Assembly (NCBI RefSeq): GCF_001938945.1
Contig: NZ_MKIO01000038.1
Span: forward strand, 88,137-152,136
Origin: Xaviernesmea rhizosphaerae
GTDB lineage: Bacteria > Pseudomonadota > Alphaproteobacteria > Rhizobiales > Rhizobiaceae
DNA length: 64,000 nucleotides
Reading direction: 5' to 3'
The notes under the pieces: model-generated
Seen by the model: the letters and a program-made list of their open reading frames with translations, nothing else
Database searches by the model: none
What the model was told of the DNA's origin: nothing
Position numbers and translations under genes: made by a program
Shown here: in pieces, positions 26,485 to 34,110 of the stretch
Numbering within the stretch: the stretch's first letter is position 1
How the letters are laid out: every line of letters begins with the position of its first letter

Positions 26485-27126
26485 CTATCCGATCAGATCG
26501 CCGAGGAATTGGCGTATCGAACCGGTGAAGCGCAGCGGCGCATCGACGATCGACAGGCCGATACAGGGCGCCTCGTCTTCCGCCACCGGACGATGCTCGA
26601 CGCTGTCATCGGCGATCGAAATATCGCCCCGCGCGAAGCGGCCACGCCCATCGCGAAAGGCGCCGCAGAGCACGAGCGAAATCTCCATCCCCTCATGCGT
26701 GTGCGCGGGGATCTTTCTGCCGGGACGGATCCAGAAGAGGCTGACCTCGCAATCGTCGATCTTTCCGATCATATGCTCCTTAAAGCCCGGCAGCTTGCGC
26801 CGCCAGGGCACCTCGCCGGAGCCGAAGCCGATGAATTCGCGCAAGGCCGCTGGAAACAGCGGATCCTCAAGCAAAGGCCGAGCCTGCGCCGAGGGCGCCT
26901 CGGCGGCGAAGATCCGTGCGAGTGCGGCATCCGCATCGTCCAGAGCCACGGGCGGCGCCGACAAGAGCATATCGCCCACCAGCGCCTCATAAGCCGCGAC
27001 CTTGCCGCGCTGCTGCGGCTGCAGTTCCAGATGCGACGAGACCAGAACCCGCATCGGCTCCGGCAGCATGCCGGCGGCGTATTGCGCCATCAAGGCATCG
27101 ACCGTGTCCAGTTGAGCGCCCTTCAT
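26485..27126 (-). CDS. ChrR-like cupin protein with degenerate zinc anti-sigma domain
   Basis: 213 residues from ATG 27126 (TTTAGGAT upstream). The C-terminal cupin keeps the metal ligands of R. sphaeroides ChrR: H142, H144, E148 in AHTHEGMEIS and H178 in SVEHRP. In the N-terminal anti-sigma domain, where ChrR uses H6, H31, C35 and C38 to bind zinc, this protein has D7, H32, Q36 and Q39 (SSHLELQPQQR). Three ligands are thus lost. ChrR normally sits beside rpoE and inhibits it until singlet oxygen appears; no sigma gene adjoins this one. It may be a zinc-independent anti-sigma factor or a sensor with another partner. Confidence 0.88.
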   Translation of the reverse strand: MKGAQLDTVDALMAQYAAGMLPEPMRVLVSSHLELQPQQRGKVAAYEALVGDMLLSAPPVALDDADAALARIFAAEAPSAQARPLLEDPLFPAALREFIGFGSGEVPWRRKLPGFKEHMIGKIDDCEVSLFWIRPGRKIPAHTHEGMEISLVLCGAFRDGRGRFARGDISIADDSVEHRPVAEDEAPCIGLSIVDAPLRFTGSIRQFLGDLIG

Positions 27127-27429
27127 ATATCCTAAACCTGCTATAAGCCCCTTGACGAAAATTACCTGCCTCCTACGCGCCGGGTCAACCTTTGGATCAC
27201 CCGGCTTTTTCGCCTGTTTGATGGGGCGATTTTTACCGTTTGCGCCGCCCTGGTGGCAGAAATTTCCTTGAAAGCCGGTGAGCGTGAGAGGAGAAGAAGA
27301 CGGCTGCCTGCAACGCGCCCCGCATCCCGCCTTCCAAGGAGCGTGCAAGGGCGCTTGCAAGGCGCGTCCCACGGCCTATCTTCGACGTCTCCCCGCGCGG
27401 TTCTGCATTTTCGCGAAAGGTTCACCACC
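27127..27429. other. Divergent region chrR-like / cysK
   Basis: 303 bp. It holds the sigmaE-type promoter of the chrR-like gene. It is too short to hide a missing rpoE gene, and no part of one was seen. Confidence 0.6.
27171..27199 (-). promoter_or_regulatory. Candidate sigmaE-type promoter of the chrR-like gene
   Basis: On the minus strand TGATCC (27199-27194), 18 bp, then TAGGA (27175-27171), one base from the R. sphaeroides sigmaE -10 TAAGA. The predicted start is about 35-40 bp before ATG 27126, a normal leader. Confidence 0.6.
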
Positions 27430-28470
27430 ATGCCCGCTCTCGCCTCCGTTCTCGACGCCATCGGCAACACGCCCCTGATCCGGCTGAAGGGCGCATCGGA
27501 AGCCACGGGCTGCACCATTCTCGGCAAGGCCGAATTCCTCAATCCGGGGCAATCGGTCAAGGACCGTGCCGCCCTGTCGATCATCCGCGCCGCAGAGCGC
27601 GCCGGCGCGCTCAAGCCGGGCGGGGTGATCGTCGAGGGCACGGCCGGCAATACCGGGATCGGCCTCGCGCTTGTCGCCCAGGCGCTCGGCTATCGCACCG
27701 TCATCGTCATTCCCGAGACCCAGAGCCAGGAGAAGAAAGACGCCCTGAAACTTCTGGGCGCCGAACTGGTCGAGGTGCCGGCGGTTCCCTACCGCAACCC
27801 CAACAACTACGTGAAGCTCTCGGGCCGGCTGGCGGCCGAACTGGCGAGGACCGAGCCCAATGGCGCGATCTGGGCCAACCAGTTCGACAATGTCGCCAAC
27901 CGCGAGGCCCATGTCGAAACGACCGCGCCGGAAATCTGGCGCGACACGGACGGCAAGGTCGATGGCTTCATCTGCGCCGTCGGCTCCGGCGGCACGCTGG
28001 CGGGCGTGGCCGAAGGCCTGCGCGGCTTCAACCCCGACATCAAGATCGGCCTTGCCGATCCGGAAGGCGCGGCCCTGTTCGATTATTATACCAAGGGCGA
28101 GCTCGCATCCGCCGGCTCCTCGATCACCGAGGGCATCGGCCAGGGCCGGATCACCGCCAATCTCGAAGGCTTCACGCCCGATTTCTCCTATCAGATTCCC
28201 GATGCCGAGGCCCTGCCGCTGGTGTTCAAGCTGGTGGAAGAGGAAGGCCTCTGCCTCGGCGGCTCCTCCGGCATCAACATTGCCGGCGCCATCCGCCTGG
28301 CGCGCGATCTCGGCCCCGGCCACACGATCGTGACGATCCTGTGCGACTACGGCAATCGCTACCAGTCGAAGCTGTTCAACCCCGCCTTCCTGAAAAGCAA
28401 GGGACTTCCGGTGCCGGCCTGGTTGACGAAGACGACGGAAGTCTCCATTCCTTACGAGAATGCCGGATAA
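27430..28470 (+). CDS. cysK: Cysteine synthase A
   Basis: 346 residues from ATG 27430 (AAAGG upstream); the open frame before it lacks homology. O-acetylserine sulfhydrylase features: PLP lysine K44 in NPGQSVKDRAALS, the phosphate loop GTAGNTGIG, and GSGGTLAGVAEGL. It makes cysteine from O-acetylserine and sulfide. It is slightly longer than the 310-320 residue enteric CysK owing to its C-terminus, as in other rhizobia. alaX starts 20 bp downstream and sseA follows, a cysteine-centred group. Confidence 0.94.
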   Translation: MPALASVLDAIGNTPLIRLKGASEATGCTILGKAEFLNPGQSVKDRAALSIIRAAERAGALKPGGVIVEGTAGNTGIGLALVAQALGYRTVIVIPETQSQEKKDALKLLGAELVEVPAVPYRNPNNYVKLSGRLAAELARTEPNGAIWANQFDNVANREAHVETTAPEIWRDTDGKVDGFICAVGSGGTLAGVAEGLRGFNPDIKIGLADPEGAALFDYYTKGELASAGSSITEGIGQGRITANLEGFTPDFSYQIPDAEALPLVFKLVEEEGLCLGGSSGINIAGAIRLARDLGPGHTIVTILCDYGNRYQSKLFNPAFLKSKGLPVPAWLTKTTEVSIPYENAG

Positions 28471-28489
28471 GCGACAGATCGACCTGCCC

Positions 28490-29224
28490 ATGACTCTTGC
28501 CCTCTACCGCGACGACTTCTACCTCTCGACCGTGGAGGCCACCGTTGTGGATGTGGGCGAGGACGGCGCGATCACGCTCGACCAGACCTGCTTCTATGCC
28601 ACCTCCGGCGGCCAGCCGGGGGATGTCGGCTTTCTGGAGCGGACCGATGGCAGCCGCATTGACATTGTCGAGACGCGGCATGGCGAAACCAAGGCCATCA
28701 TTCTCCACCGCCCCGCCGAGGGCGCGCCGCGACCCGCCATCGGCGAGGTGGTCGTCGCCCATATCGACTGGCCGCGCCGCTACCGGCTGATGCGCATGCA
28801 CACGGCCTGTCATCTTCTCTCTGTCGTCTGCCCTTATCCGATCACGGGCGCCGCTGTCGGCGAGGAGGAAAGCCGGGTGGATTTCGACATGAGCGAGACG
28901 ATCGACCGGGATGCGGTGACCAGCGACCTCATGCGCCTCGTCAACGAGAACCATCCGGTCACGCTGCGCTGGATCACCGACGCGCAGCTGGCCGCCAATC
29001 CCGACATCGTCAAAAGCAAGAATGTCCGCCCGCCCATGGGCCTTGGACGTGTGAGCCTCGTCGTGATCGGCGAGGATGCGGCGGTGGACAGCCAGCCCTG
29101 CGGCGGCACGCATGTGTCCGAAACCCAGGAAGTCGGCGCGATCCATATCGCCCGAATCGAAAAGAAGGGTAAGGAGAACAGGCGCTTCCGCCTGCGCTTC
29201 GGCGTGCCTGATACGGCCGGCTGA
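28490..29224 (+). CDS. alaX: Alanyl-tRNA editing protein AlaX
   Basis: 244 residues from ATG 28490; an ATG at 28460 overlapping cysK is possible. It resembles the editing domain of AlaRS: YRDDFYLSTVEATVV, ATSGGQPGDVG, the zinc motif HTACH and the distal PCGGTH. It hydrolyses Ser- or Gly-mischarged tRNA-Ala in trans. Lying between cysK and sseA, it may be co-expressed because serine and cysteine pools shift together; this is inference. Confidence 0.9.
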   Translation: MTLALYRDDFYLSTVEATVVDVGEDGAITLDQTCFYATSGGQPGDVGFLERTDGSRIDIVETRHGETKAIILHRPAEGAPRPAIGEVVVAHIDWPRRYRLMRMHTACHLLSVVCPYPITGAAVGEEESRVDFDMSETIDRDAVTSDLMRLVNENHPVTLRWITDAQLAANPDIVKSKNVRPPMGLGRVSLVVIGEDAAVDSQPCGGTHVSETQEVGAIHIARIEKKGKENRRFRLRFGVPDTAG

Positions 29225-29285
29225 GCCGGTCCTTCGATCATCCTCGAGATTTCCGCCCCCTCAACACCAGACCGGAGACGCGCCC

Positions 29286-30155
29286 ATGTCCGCGAGTTCC
29301 AGCCCCTCCTCATCGCTTTCGCCGGTCGTCTCCTTCGACTGGCTGGAAGAACGTCTCGGCACGGCAGGCGTCAAGGTGGTCGATGCTTCCTGGTATCTGC
29401 CGGCGCACAAGCGTGATCCCAAGGCCGAATACGCCGCCGCCCATATTCCCGGCGCCGTCTTCTTCGATCAGGACGCGATCAGCGACCCGACGAGCGGCCT
29501 GCCGCATACCCTGCCCGCACCGGAGGCCTTCGCGGCGGCCGTCGGCGCGCTCGGCCTGTCCGACAGCGACACGATCGTGGTTTATGACGGCCCGGGCTAT
29601 TTCAGCGCGCCGCGTGCCTGGTGGATGCTGCGCGTGATGGGTGCCGCGAATGTCTTCGTTCTGGATGGCGGCTTCGACGCGTGGAAGGCTGAAGGCCGGC
29701 CGGTAAGCGATGCCGAGACGACGATCGAGCCTGCCGTCTTCTCCGCCCGCTTCGACGAGAAGGCGGTGACCAGCTTCCAGGACATGAAGAGCATCGTCGC
29801 TTCCGGTTCGCGCCAGATCGCCGATGCCCGTAGCGCCGGGCGGTTCAGTGGCGAGGAGCCGGAACCGCGCGCCGGCATGCGCTCCGGCCATATGCCGGGT
29901 GCCCGCAACCTGCCGATCGGCCAGCTGACCGAAGGCGGCAAGCTCAAATCGCCCGAGGCGCTGCGCGAAACCTTTACTGCCGCCGGCATCGACCTGGACG
30001 CGCCGGTCGTCACCTCCTGCGGCTCGGGCGTGACGGCGGCGGTGATCTCGCTGGCGCTGAACAGCCTTGGCCATGAGAATCACACGCTCTATGACGGCTC
30101 CTGGGCCGAATGGGGCAGCCGCGCCGATACGGACGTGGTGACCGGAAAGGAATGA
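29286..30155 (+). CDS. sseA: 3-mercaptopyruvate sulfurtransferase
   Basis: 289 residues, two rhodanese domains. The first is inactive (VYDGPGYFSAPRAWWML, no Cys); the second carries the active loop TSCGSGVTA, the CGSGVTA form that distinguishes mercaptopyruvate from thiosulfate sulfurtransferases. It moves sulfur from 3-mercaptopyruvate to thiols or cyanide. ATG 29286 has GGAG eight bases upstream; the long open frame before it belongs to no homologous sequence. Confidence 0.93.
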   Translation: MSASSSPSSSLSPVVSFDWLEERLGTAGVKVVDASWYLPAHKRDPKAEYAAAHIPGAVFFDQDAISDPTSGLPHTLPAPEAFAAAVGALGLSDSDTIVVYDGPGYFSAPRAWWMLRVMGAANVFVLDGGFDAWKAEGRPVSDAETTIEPAVFSARFDEKAVTSFQDMKSIVASGSRQIADARSAGRFSGEEPEPRAGMRSGHMPGARNLPIGQLTEGGKLKSPEALRETFTAAGIDLDAPVVTSCGSGVTAAVISLALNSLGHENHTLYDGSWAEWGSRADTDVVTGKE

Positions 30156-30163
30156 GAGAGCCG

Positions 30164-30742
30164 ATGACGACGATGACGAGCCCGCAGCCGGCCGAAGGGC
30201 CCGTCCGCATTCAGGTCACAACCCTGACCATGTCGGCGCCGCCGAAGCAGAGCCTGCCGATGCCGGTCAATATCCAGACCGCGATCATGCGCGTGCCGGA
30301 AATCCCGCTCGCCTATTACCGCTTCCTCTATCTGCAGGTCGGCCGCCGCTGGCAATGGGTCGATCGCCTGCGCCTGAGCGACGAGGAGCTGACCGCCGTC
30401 CTGCATGACGAGCGCAACTGCGTCTGCGTGCTCTATGTTAACGGCGCGCCGGCCGGCTTCTTCGAGACGCGCACGCTGGACGACGAGACGGTGGAGCTCT
30501 CGCATTTCGGCCTGTTCGAGCGCGCGCTCGGCCTCGGGCTTGGCAAGTGGTTCCTGCTGCAGGCGCTCTATGCCTGCTGGTCCACCAATCCCAGGCTTGT
30601 GACGGTGGAAACCAACAATCTCGACCATCCCCGCGCGCTGCAGCTCTACCAGCAGTTCGGCTTCTCGCCGGTCGCCACGCGCGAAGCCGAGCAGTGTCCC
30701 TTGAGCGAGGCGGATCTGCTGGCGCTGCTGAACAGCTTCTAA
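30164..30742 (+). CDS. GNAT family N-acetyltransferase
   Basis: 192 residues from ATG 30164 (AAAGGA 12 bases upstream); ATG 30152 overlapping the sseA stop is an alternative. Acetyl-CoA region FGLFERALGLGLGKWFLLQAL and the late QLYQQFGFSPV are typical. Probably co-transcribed with sseA, and followed by a strong terminator. Substrate unknown. Confidence 0.86.
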   Translation: MTTMTSPQPAEGPVRIQVTTLTMSAPPKQSLPMPVNIQTAIMRVPEIPLAYYRFLYLQVGRRWQWVDRLRLSDEELTAVLHDERNCVCVLYVNGAPAGFFETRTLDDETVELSHFGLFERALGLGLGKWFLLQALYACWSTNPRLVTVETNNLDHPRALQLYQQFGFSPVATREAEQCPLSEADLLALLNSF

Positions 30743-30770
30743 CCGGAAACCGCCAGCCTCTCGACCATTG

Positions 30771-30806
30771 ACGGCCGGCCTCCGGAAACGGGTGGCCGGC
30801 CGTTTT
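30771..30806 (+). terminator. Rho-independent terminator
   Basis: Perfect 10-bp stem ACGGCCGGCC / GGCCGGCCGT with a 13-nt loop and TTTT, ending the cysK-alaX-sseA-GNAT unit. Confidence 0.8.
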
Positions 30807-30852
30807 CGTGCATGTCATCCCTGCCTGGCACCGAACCAGTCAGGAGAGGATC

Positions 30853-31323
30853 ATGATCCGTTTCATCCCCATGCCGACGCAGCTTGCCCGCGCCTATCAG
30901 GATGGCGCTGCCGATGCCTATGGCTGTGCGCCGGAAAGGCGGGAAGCCGCGGAAAGCGGCCTGCCCTGCCGCCATTGCCTGAGACCGATTGAGGCCGGCA
31001 CGCGCTATCTGACGCTCGCCTATCGCCCGTTCTACGGGTTGCATCCCTATGCGGAAACCGGCCCGGTCTTTCTCCATGCCGAGCCTTGCGCGCCCTATGA
31101 CGACGGCGCGACACTGCCGCCGGTTCTCTCGAGCAGCCCGGATTATCTCGTGAAAGCCTATGGGGAAGACGAGCGCATCGTCTACGGGACGGGCCGCATC
31201 ACCGCGTCGGCGGACATTGCCGATCACGCAGACACGCTGTTACAACGGCCGGATATCGCTTTTGTCGATATTCGCTCCGCGCGCAACAATTGCCTTCTCT
31301 GCCGTGTGGTGCGGGCGGAGTGA
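30853..31323 (+). CDS. DUF1203 family protein
   Basis: 156 residues from ATG 30853, with GGAGAGGA just upstream. DUF1203 features: C-terminal ARNNCLLCRVVR, an N-terminal CRHCLRPIEAG pair of cysteines and LTLAYRPF. Cytoplasmic; function unknown. It is a single-gene unit after a terminator. Confidence 0.82.
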   Translation: MIRFIPMPTQLARAYQDGAADAYGCAPERREAAESGLPCRHCLRPIEAGTRYLTLAYRPFYGLHPYAETGPVFLHAEPCAPYDDGATLPPVLSSSPDYLVKAYGEDERIVYGTGRITASADIADHADTLLQRPDIAFVDIRSARNNCLLCRVVRAE

Positions 31324-31346
31324 TGCTTCCTTGAACAGCCCTAAGG

Positions 31347-31664
31347 TCAGACGGCCCTGCTGTCCTCGGCATCGGCGAAGAGCAGGCGACCCTGTTCCTT
31401 GATGATCTGCTGGCCCTTGCGAAGAGCGGCATCGGCGGCGTCCGTCTCAGAGGTAAAGACATCGGCGCGGATGAAGCTGCGGGTGCGCAGCGTCCCGTCC
31501 ACCGTCTTCTCGATCACGCCGGCCAGGCGGAACTGGCCGCCTTCCTTCATCGGCCGGGCGCGGATCGTCATGTCCTGCTCCTGCAGGCTGGCGCTGTCGG
31601 CCGGAGCCGCGTCGGGTTCCTGACGGCTGCCGCCGCCGAACAATCGGGAAAAGAAGGATGCCAT
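31347..31664 (-). CDS. HlyU family protein
   Basis: 105 residues. The conserved core MKEGGQFRLAGVIEKTVDG and SFIRADVFTSETDAADAALRKGQQII is that of the HlyU family (Pfam HlyU), named from a Vibrio haemolysin activator but mostly uncharacterised in rhizobia. N-terminus MASFFSRLFGGG is a short amphipathic stretch. A sigma70-like promoter TTGACA-N17-TAAACA lies just upstream on the minus strand. Confidence 0.8.
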   Translation of the reverse strand: MASFFSRLFGGGSRQEPDAAPADSASLQEQDMTIRARPMKEGGQFRLAGVIEKTVDGTLRTRSFIRADVFTSETDAADAALRKGQQIIKEQGRLLFADAEDSRAV

Positions 31665-31965
31665 GAGGCTTGTTTAGCCGCGTGGGGGTAAGTTGTCAAA
31701 GGCCGTCAGCGCCGCCTTTTTCCGGTCACATTTTGCCAACGTTTTTGTGTGTCAGGCTGTCGCATAACCGTAATCTGCCATGCATAACTAGAAGATGCAA
31801 GCGAAGCGACAACCAAGAAAGGCAGAAGGAACAGGTCTGAAAACGTCCATGAGACAGGGCGGCAGGAGCAGACATTAAAGCCCGGATTGCGTCCTTGTTC
31901 AGCGAGCAAGCGGAAGACCGGGCCGAGATGGCGAACCCTTGAACTTTCAAAAAGGACCTTTCAGG
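31665..31965. other. Divergent region hlyU-like / phoX
   Basis: 301 bp with promoters of both genes. A possible weak Pho box, CTGTCGC-ATAA-CCGTAAT (31757-31774), matches 10 of 14 half-site positions of CTGTCAT-N4-CTGTCAT. No gene seen. Confidence 0.4.
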
Positions 31966-33987
31966 ATGGATACGACATCGCAAAACGTGTTTCCGACCAC
32001 CCGCCTCGAGGATGCCGAGGGCGAGGCCCACAACATCTCGACCACGCCGACCATGGGCGAAATCATCGCCAAGCGATTCTCCCGCCGCGATCTTCTGAAA
32101 GGCTGTCTCGCCGTATCGGCCATTTCGGCCACGGTCAGCCCGCTGGCGCTGGCCACGGCGGATGAGGCGCGCGCCGCCTCCGCGGGCTCGGCCTTCTCCT
32201 TCAAGGAGGTTGAAGCCGGGGTGGACGAGCGCCATCACATCGCCGAGGGCTACAAGGCCGATATCCTCTTGCGCTGGGGCGACCCTCTCTTCGCCGATTC
32301 CCCCGCCTTCGATCCGGCCAAGCAGACGGCCGAGGCCCAGAGCCGCCAGTTCGGCTACAACAATGACTATGTCGGCTTCATCCCGCTCAATGGCTCGTCC
32401 GAACACGGGCTGCTGGTGGTGAACCACGAATATACCAACGAACATCTGATGTTCCCAGGCATCGTCCAGGTGGTCGAGAAGGCGGACAAGAAGGATCCCG
32501 CCAAGATGGTCAAGGAGCTGGCGATCCTGCCGGCCGACCAGAAGCGCGTGGACATCGAAATGGCCGCCCATGGCGGCACGATCGTCGAAATCCGCAAGGT
32601 GGACGGCGCCTGGCAGGTGGTGCGCGACGGCAAGATGAACCGCCGCATCACCGCCAATACGGAAATGGCGATCCACGGCCCCGCAGCCGGCAGCGACCGC
32701 CTGAAGACCAAGGCCGACCCGGCCGGCACCAAGGTGTTCGGCACGATCAACAATTGCGCTGGTGGCGTCACCCCCTGGGGCACCTACATCATGGCCGAGG
32801 AAAACATCCACGGCTATTTCACCGGCAAGCTGCCGGAGGGCCATGCCGAGGCGGCCAACTACAAGCGCATGGGCATTCCGGAAGGCACCTATCACTGGGG
32901 CGCCTTCCACGAGCGCTTCGATGTCTCGCGCGAGCCGAACGAGCCCAACCGTTTCGGCTGGATCGTCGAGGTCGACGCCATGGACCCGACGTCGACGCCG
33001 AAGAAGCGCACCGCGCTCGGCCGCTTCCGCCATGAGGGCGCCGAATCGATTGTGGCCAAAGACGGCCGTGTCGTCTTTTATCTCGGCGATGACGAGCGCT
33101 TCGACTATGTCTACAAGTTCGTCACCCAGAACGCCTTCAACCCGAATGACCGCGCCGCCAACATGGACCTGCTCGACGAGGGCACGCTTTATGTCGCCCG
33201 CTTCGATGCCGATGGCAGCATGACCTGGCTGCCGCTGGTGCATGGCGAAGGCCCGCTGACGGCCGAAAACGGCTTCCACAGCCAGGGCGACGTGGTGATC
33301 GAGGCGCGGCGCGCCGGCGACCTCTTGAAGGCCACGCCGATGGACCGTCCGGAGGACGTGCAGCCGAACGGCAGCAATGGCCGCGTCTATGTGATGCTGA
33401 CCAACAACACCCGGCGCAAGCCGGAGCAGGTCGATGCCGCCAATCCGCGCGCCAAGAACGCCTTCGGCCACATCATCGAAATCGCCGAGACGGATGGCGA
33501 TTTCACCGCGACCAAGGGCCGCTGGGAAATCCTGCTGAAATGCGGCGATCCCTCCGTCGCCGAAGTGGGCGCCACCTTCTCCACGGAAACCACGCGCAAT
33601 GGCTGGTTCGGCATGCCCGACAATTGCCATGTGGATGCCGAAGGCCGCCTCTGGGTCTCGACCGATGGCAATTCTCCGTCCGACACCGGGCGCACCGACG
33701 GGCTCTGGGCCGTGGACATCGACGGGCCGGCACGTGGCACCTCGAAGCTGTTCTTCCGCGTGCCTGTAGGGGCCGAGATGTGCGGCCCGCTGCTGCTGCC
33801 GGACATGCAGACGGCCTTCGTCGCCGTCCAGCATCCCGGCGATGGCGGCGATGACTGGGAAGGCTTCGGCCGTCTCTCCTATTACGAGGATCTTTCCACC
33901 CGCTGGCCTGACTTCCGCGACGACATGCCGGTTCGTCCGTCCGTCGTCGCCATCACCCGGATCGGCGGCGGCAAGATCGGCGTCTGA
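31966..33987 (+). CDS. phoX: PhoX family alkaline phosphatase (DUF839)
   Basis: 673 residues from ATG 31966 (AAGGAC upstream). A twin-arginine signal SRRDLLKGCLAVSAISA sits at about 39-55, unusually far in, as in PhoX proteins; export is by Tat to the periplasm. Core stretches NHEYTNEHLMFPG, NNCAGGVTPWGTY and FHERFDVSREPNEPNRFGW match the Ca- and Fe-containing PhoX catalytic fold. It releases phosphate from organic esters. PhoB control is expected, but the Pho box upstream is weak. Followed by two hairpins, the second a terminator. Confidence 0.92.
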   Translation: MDTTSQNVFPTTRLEDAEGEAHNISTTPTMGEIIAKRFSRRDLLKGCLAVSAISATVSPLALATADEARAASAGSAFSFKEVEAGVDERHHIAEGYKADILLRWGDPLFADSPAFDPAKQTAEAQSRQFGYNNDYVGFIPLNGSSEHGLLVVNHEYTNEHLMFPGIVQVVEKADKKDPAKMVKELAILPADQKRVDIEMAAHGGTIVEIRKVDGAWQVVRDGKMNRRITANTEMAIHGPAAGSDRLKTKADPAGTKVFGTINNCAGGVTPWGTYIMAEENIHGYFTGKLPEGHAEAANYKRMGIPEGTYHWGAFHERFDVSREPNEPNRFGWIVEVDAMDPTSTPKKRTALGRFRHEGAESIVAKDGRVVFYLGDDERFDYVYKFVTQNAFNPNDRAANMDLLDEGTLYVARFDADGSMTWLPLVHGEGPLTAENGFHSQGDVVIEARRAGDLLKATPMDRPEDVQPNGSNGRVYVMLTNNTRRKPEQVDAANPRAKNAFGHIIEIAETDGDFTATKGRWEILLKCGDPSVAEVGATFSTETTRNGWFGMPDNCHVDAEGRLWVSTDGNSPSDTGRTDGLWAVDIDGPARGTSKLFFRVPVGAEMCGPLLLPDMQTAFVAVQHPGDGGDDWEGFGRLSYYEDLSTRWPDFRDDMPVRPSVVAITRIGGGKIGV

Positions 33988-34065
33988 CCGCCGACGCTGC
34001 CGGTGCGCGCCGCCCGCGGGTTCATGAAGAGCTGCGGGCGGCGCAATCGTCCCCCGACAAATCCG

Positions 34066-34094
34066 TCCGGCCGCAGGCGCTGCGGCCGGATTTT
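34066..34094 (+). terminator. Rho-independent terminator of phoX
   Basis: Perfect stem TCCGGCCGCA / TGCGGCCGGA with loop GGCGC and TTTT. An 11-bp stem (GCGCCGCCCGC 34007-34017 with GCGGGCGGCGC 34034-34044) stands just before it. Confidence 0.8.
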
Positions 34095-34110
34095 CGCTGG
34101 TCCGGCTGGC

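Noticed and set aside
26434..26500. Third sigmaE-type promoter before the SDR gene (TGATCG-N18-TATGC on the minus strand)
   Set aside because: Only the first five bases match the -35, the -10 is poor, and the -35 lies within the end of the chrR-like gene. The SDR gene is probably read from the chrR promoter.
27127..27429. Search for a hidden or broken rpoE beside chrR
   Set aside because: No ECF sigma region 2 or region 4 motif in any frame, and the space is too short for a sigma gene.
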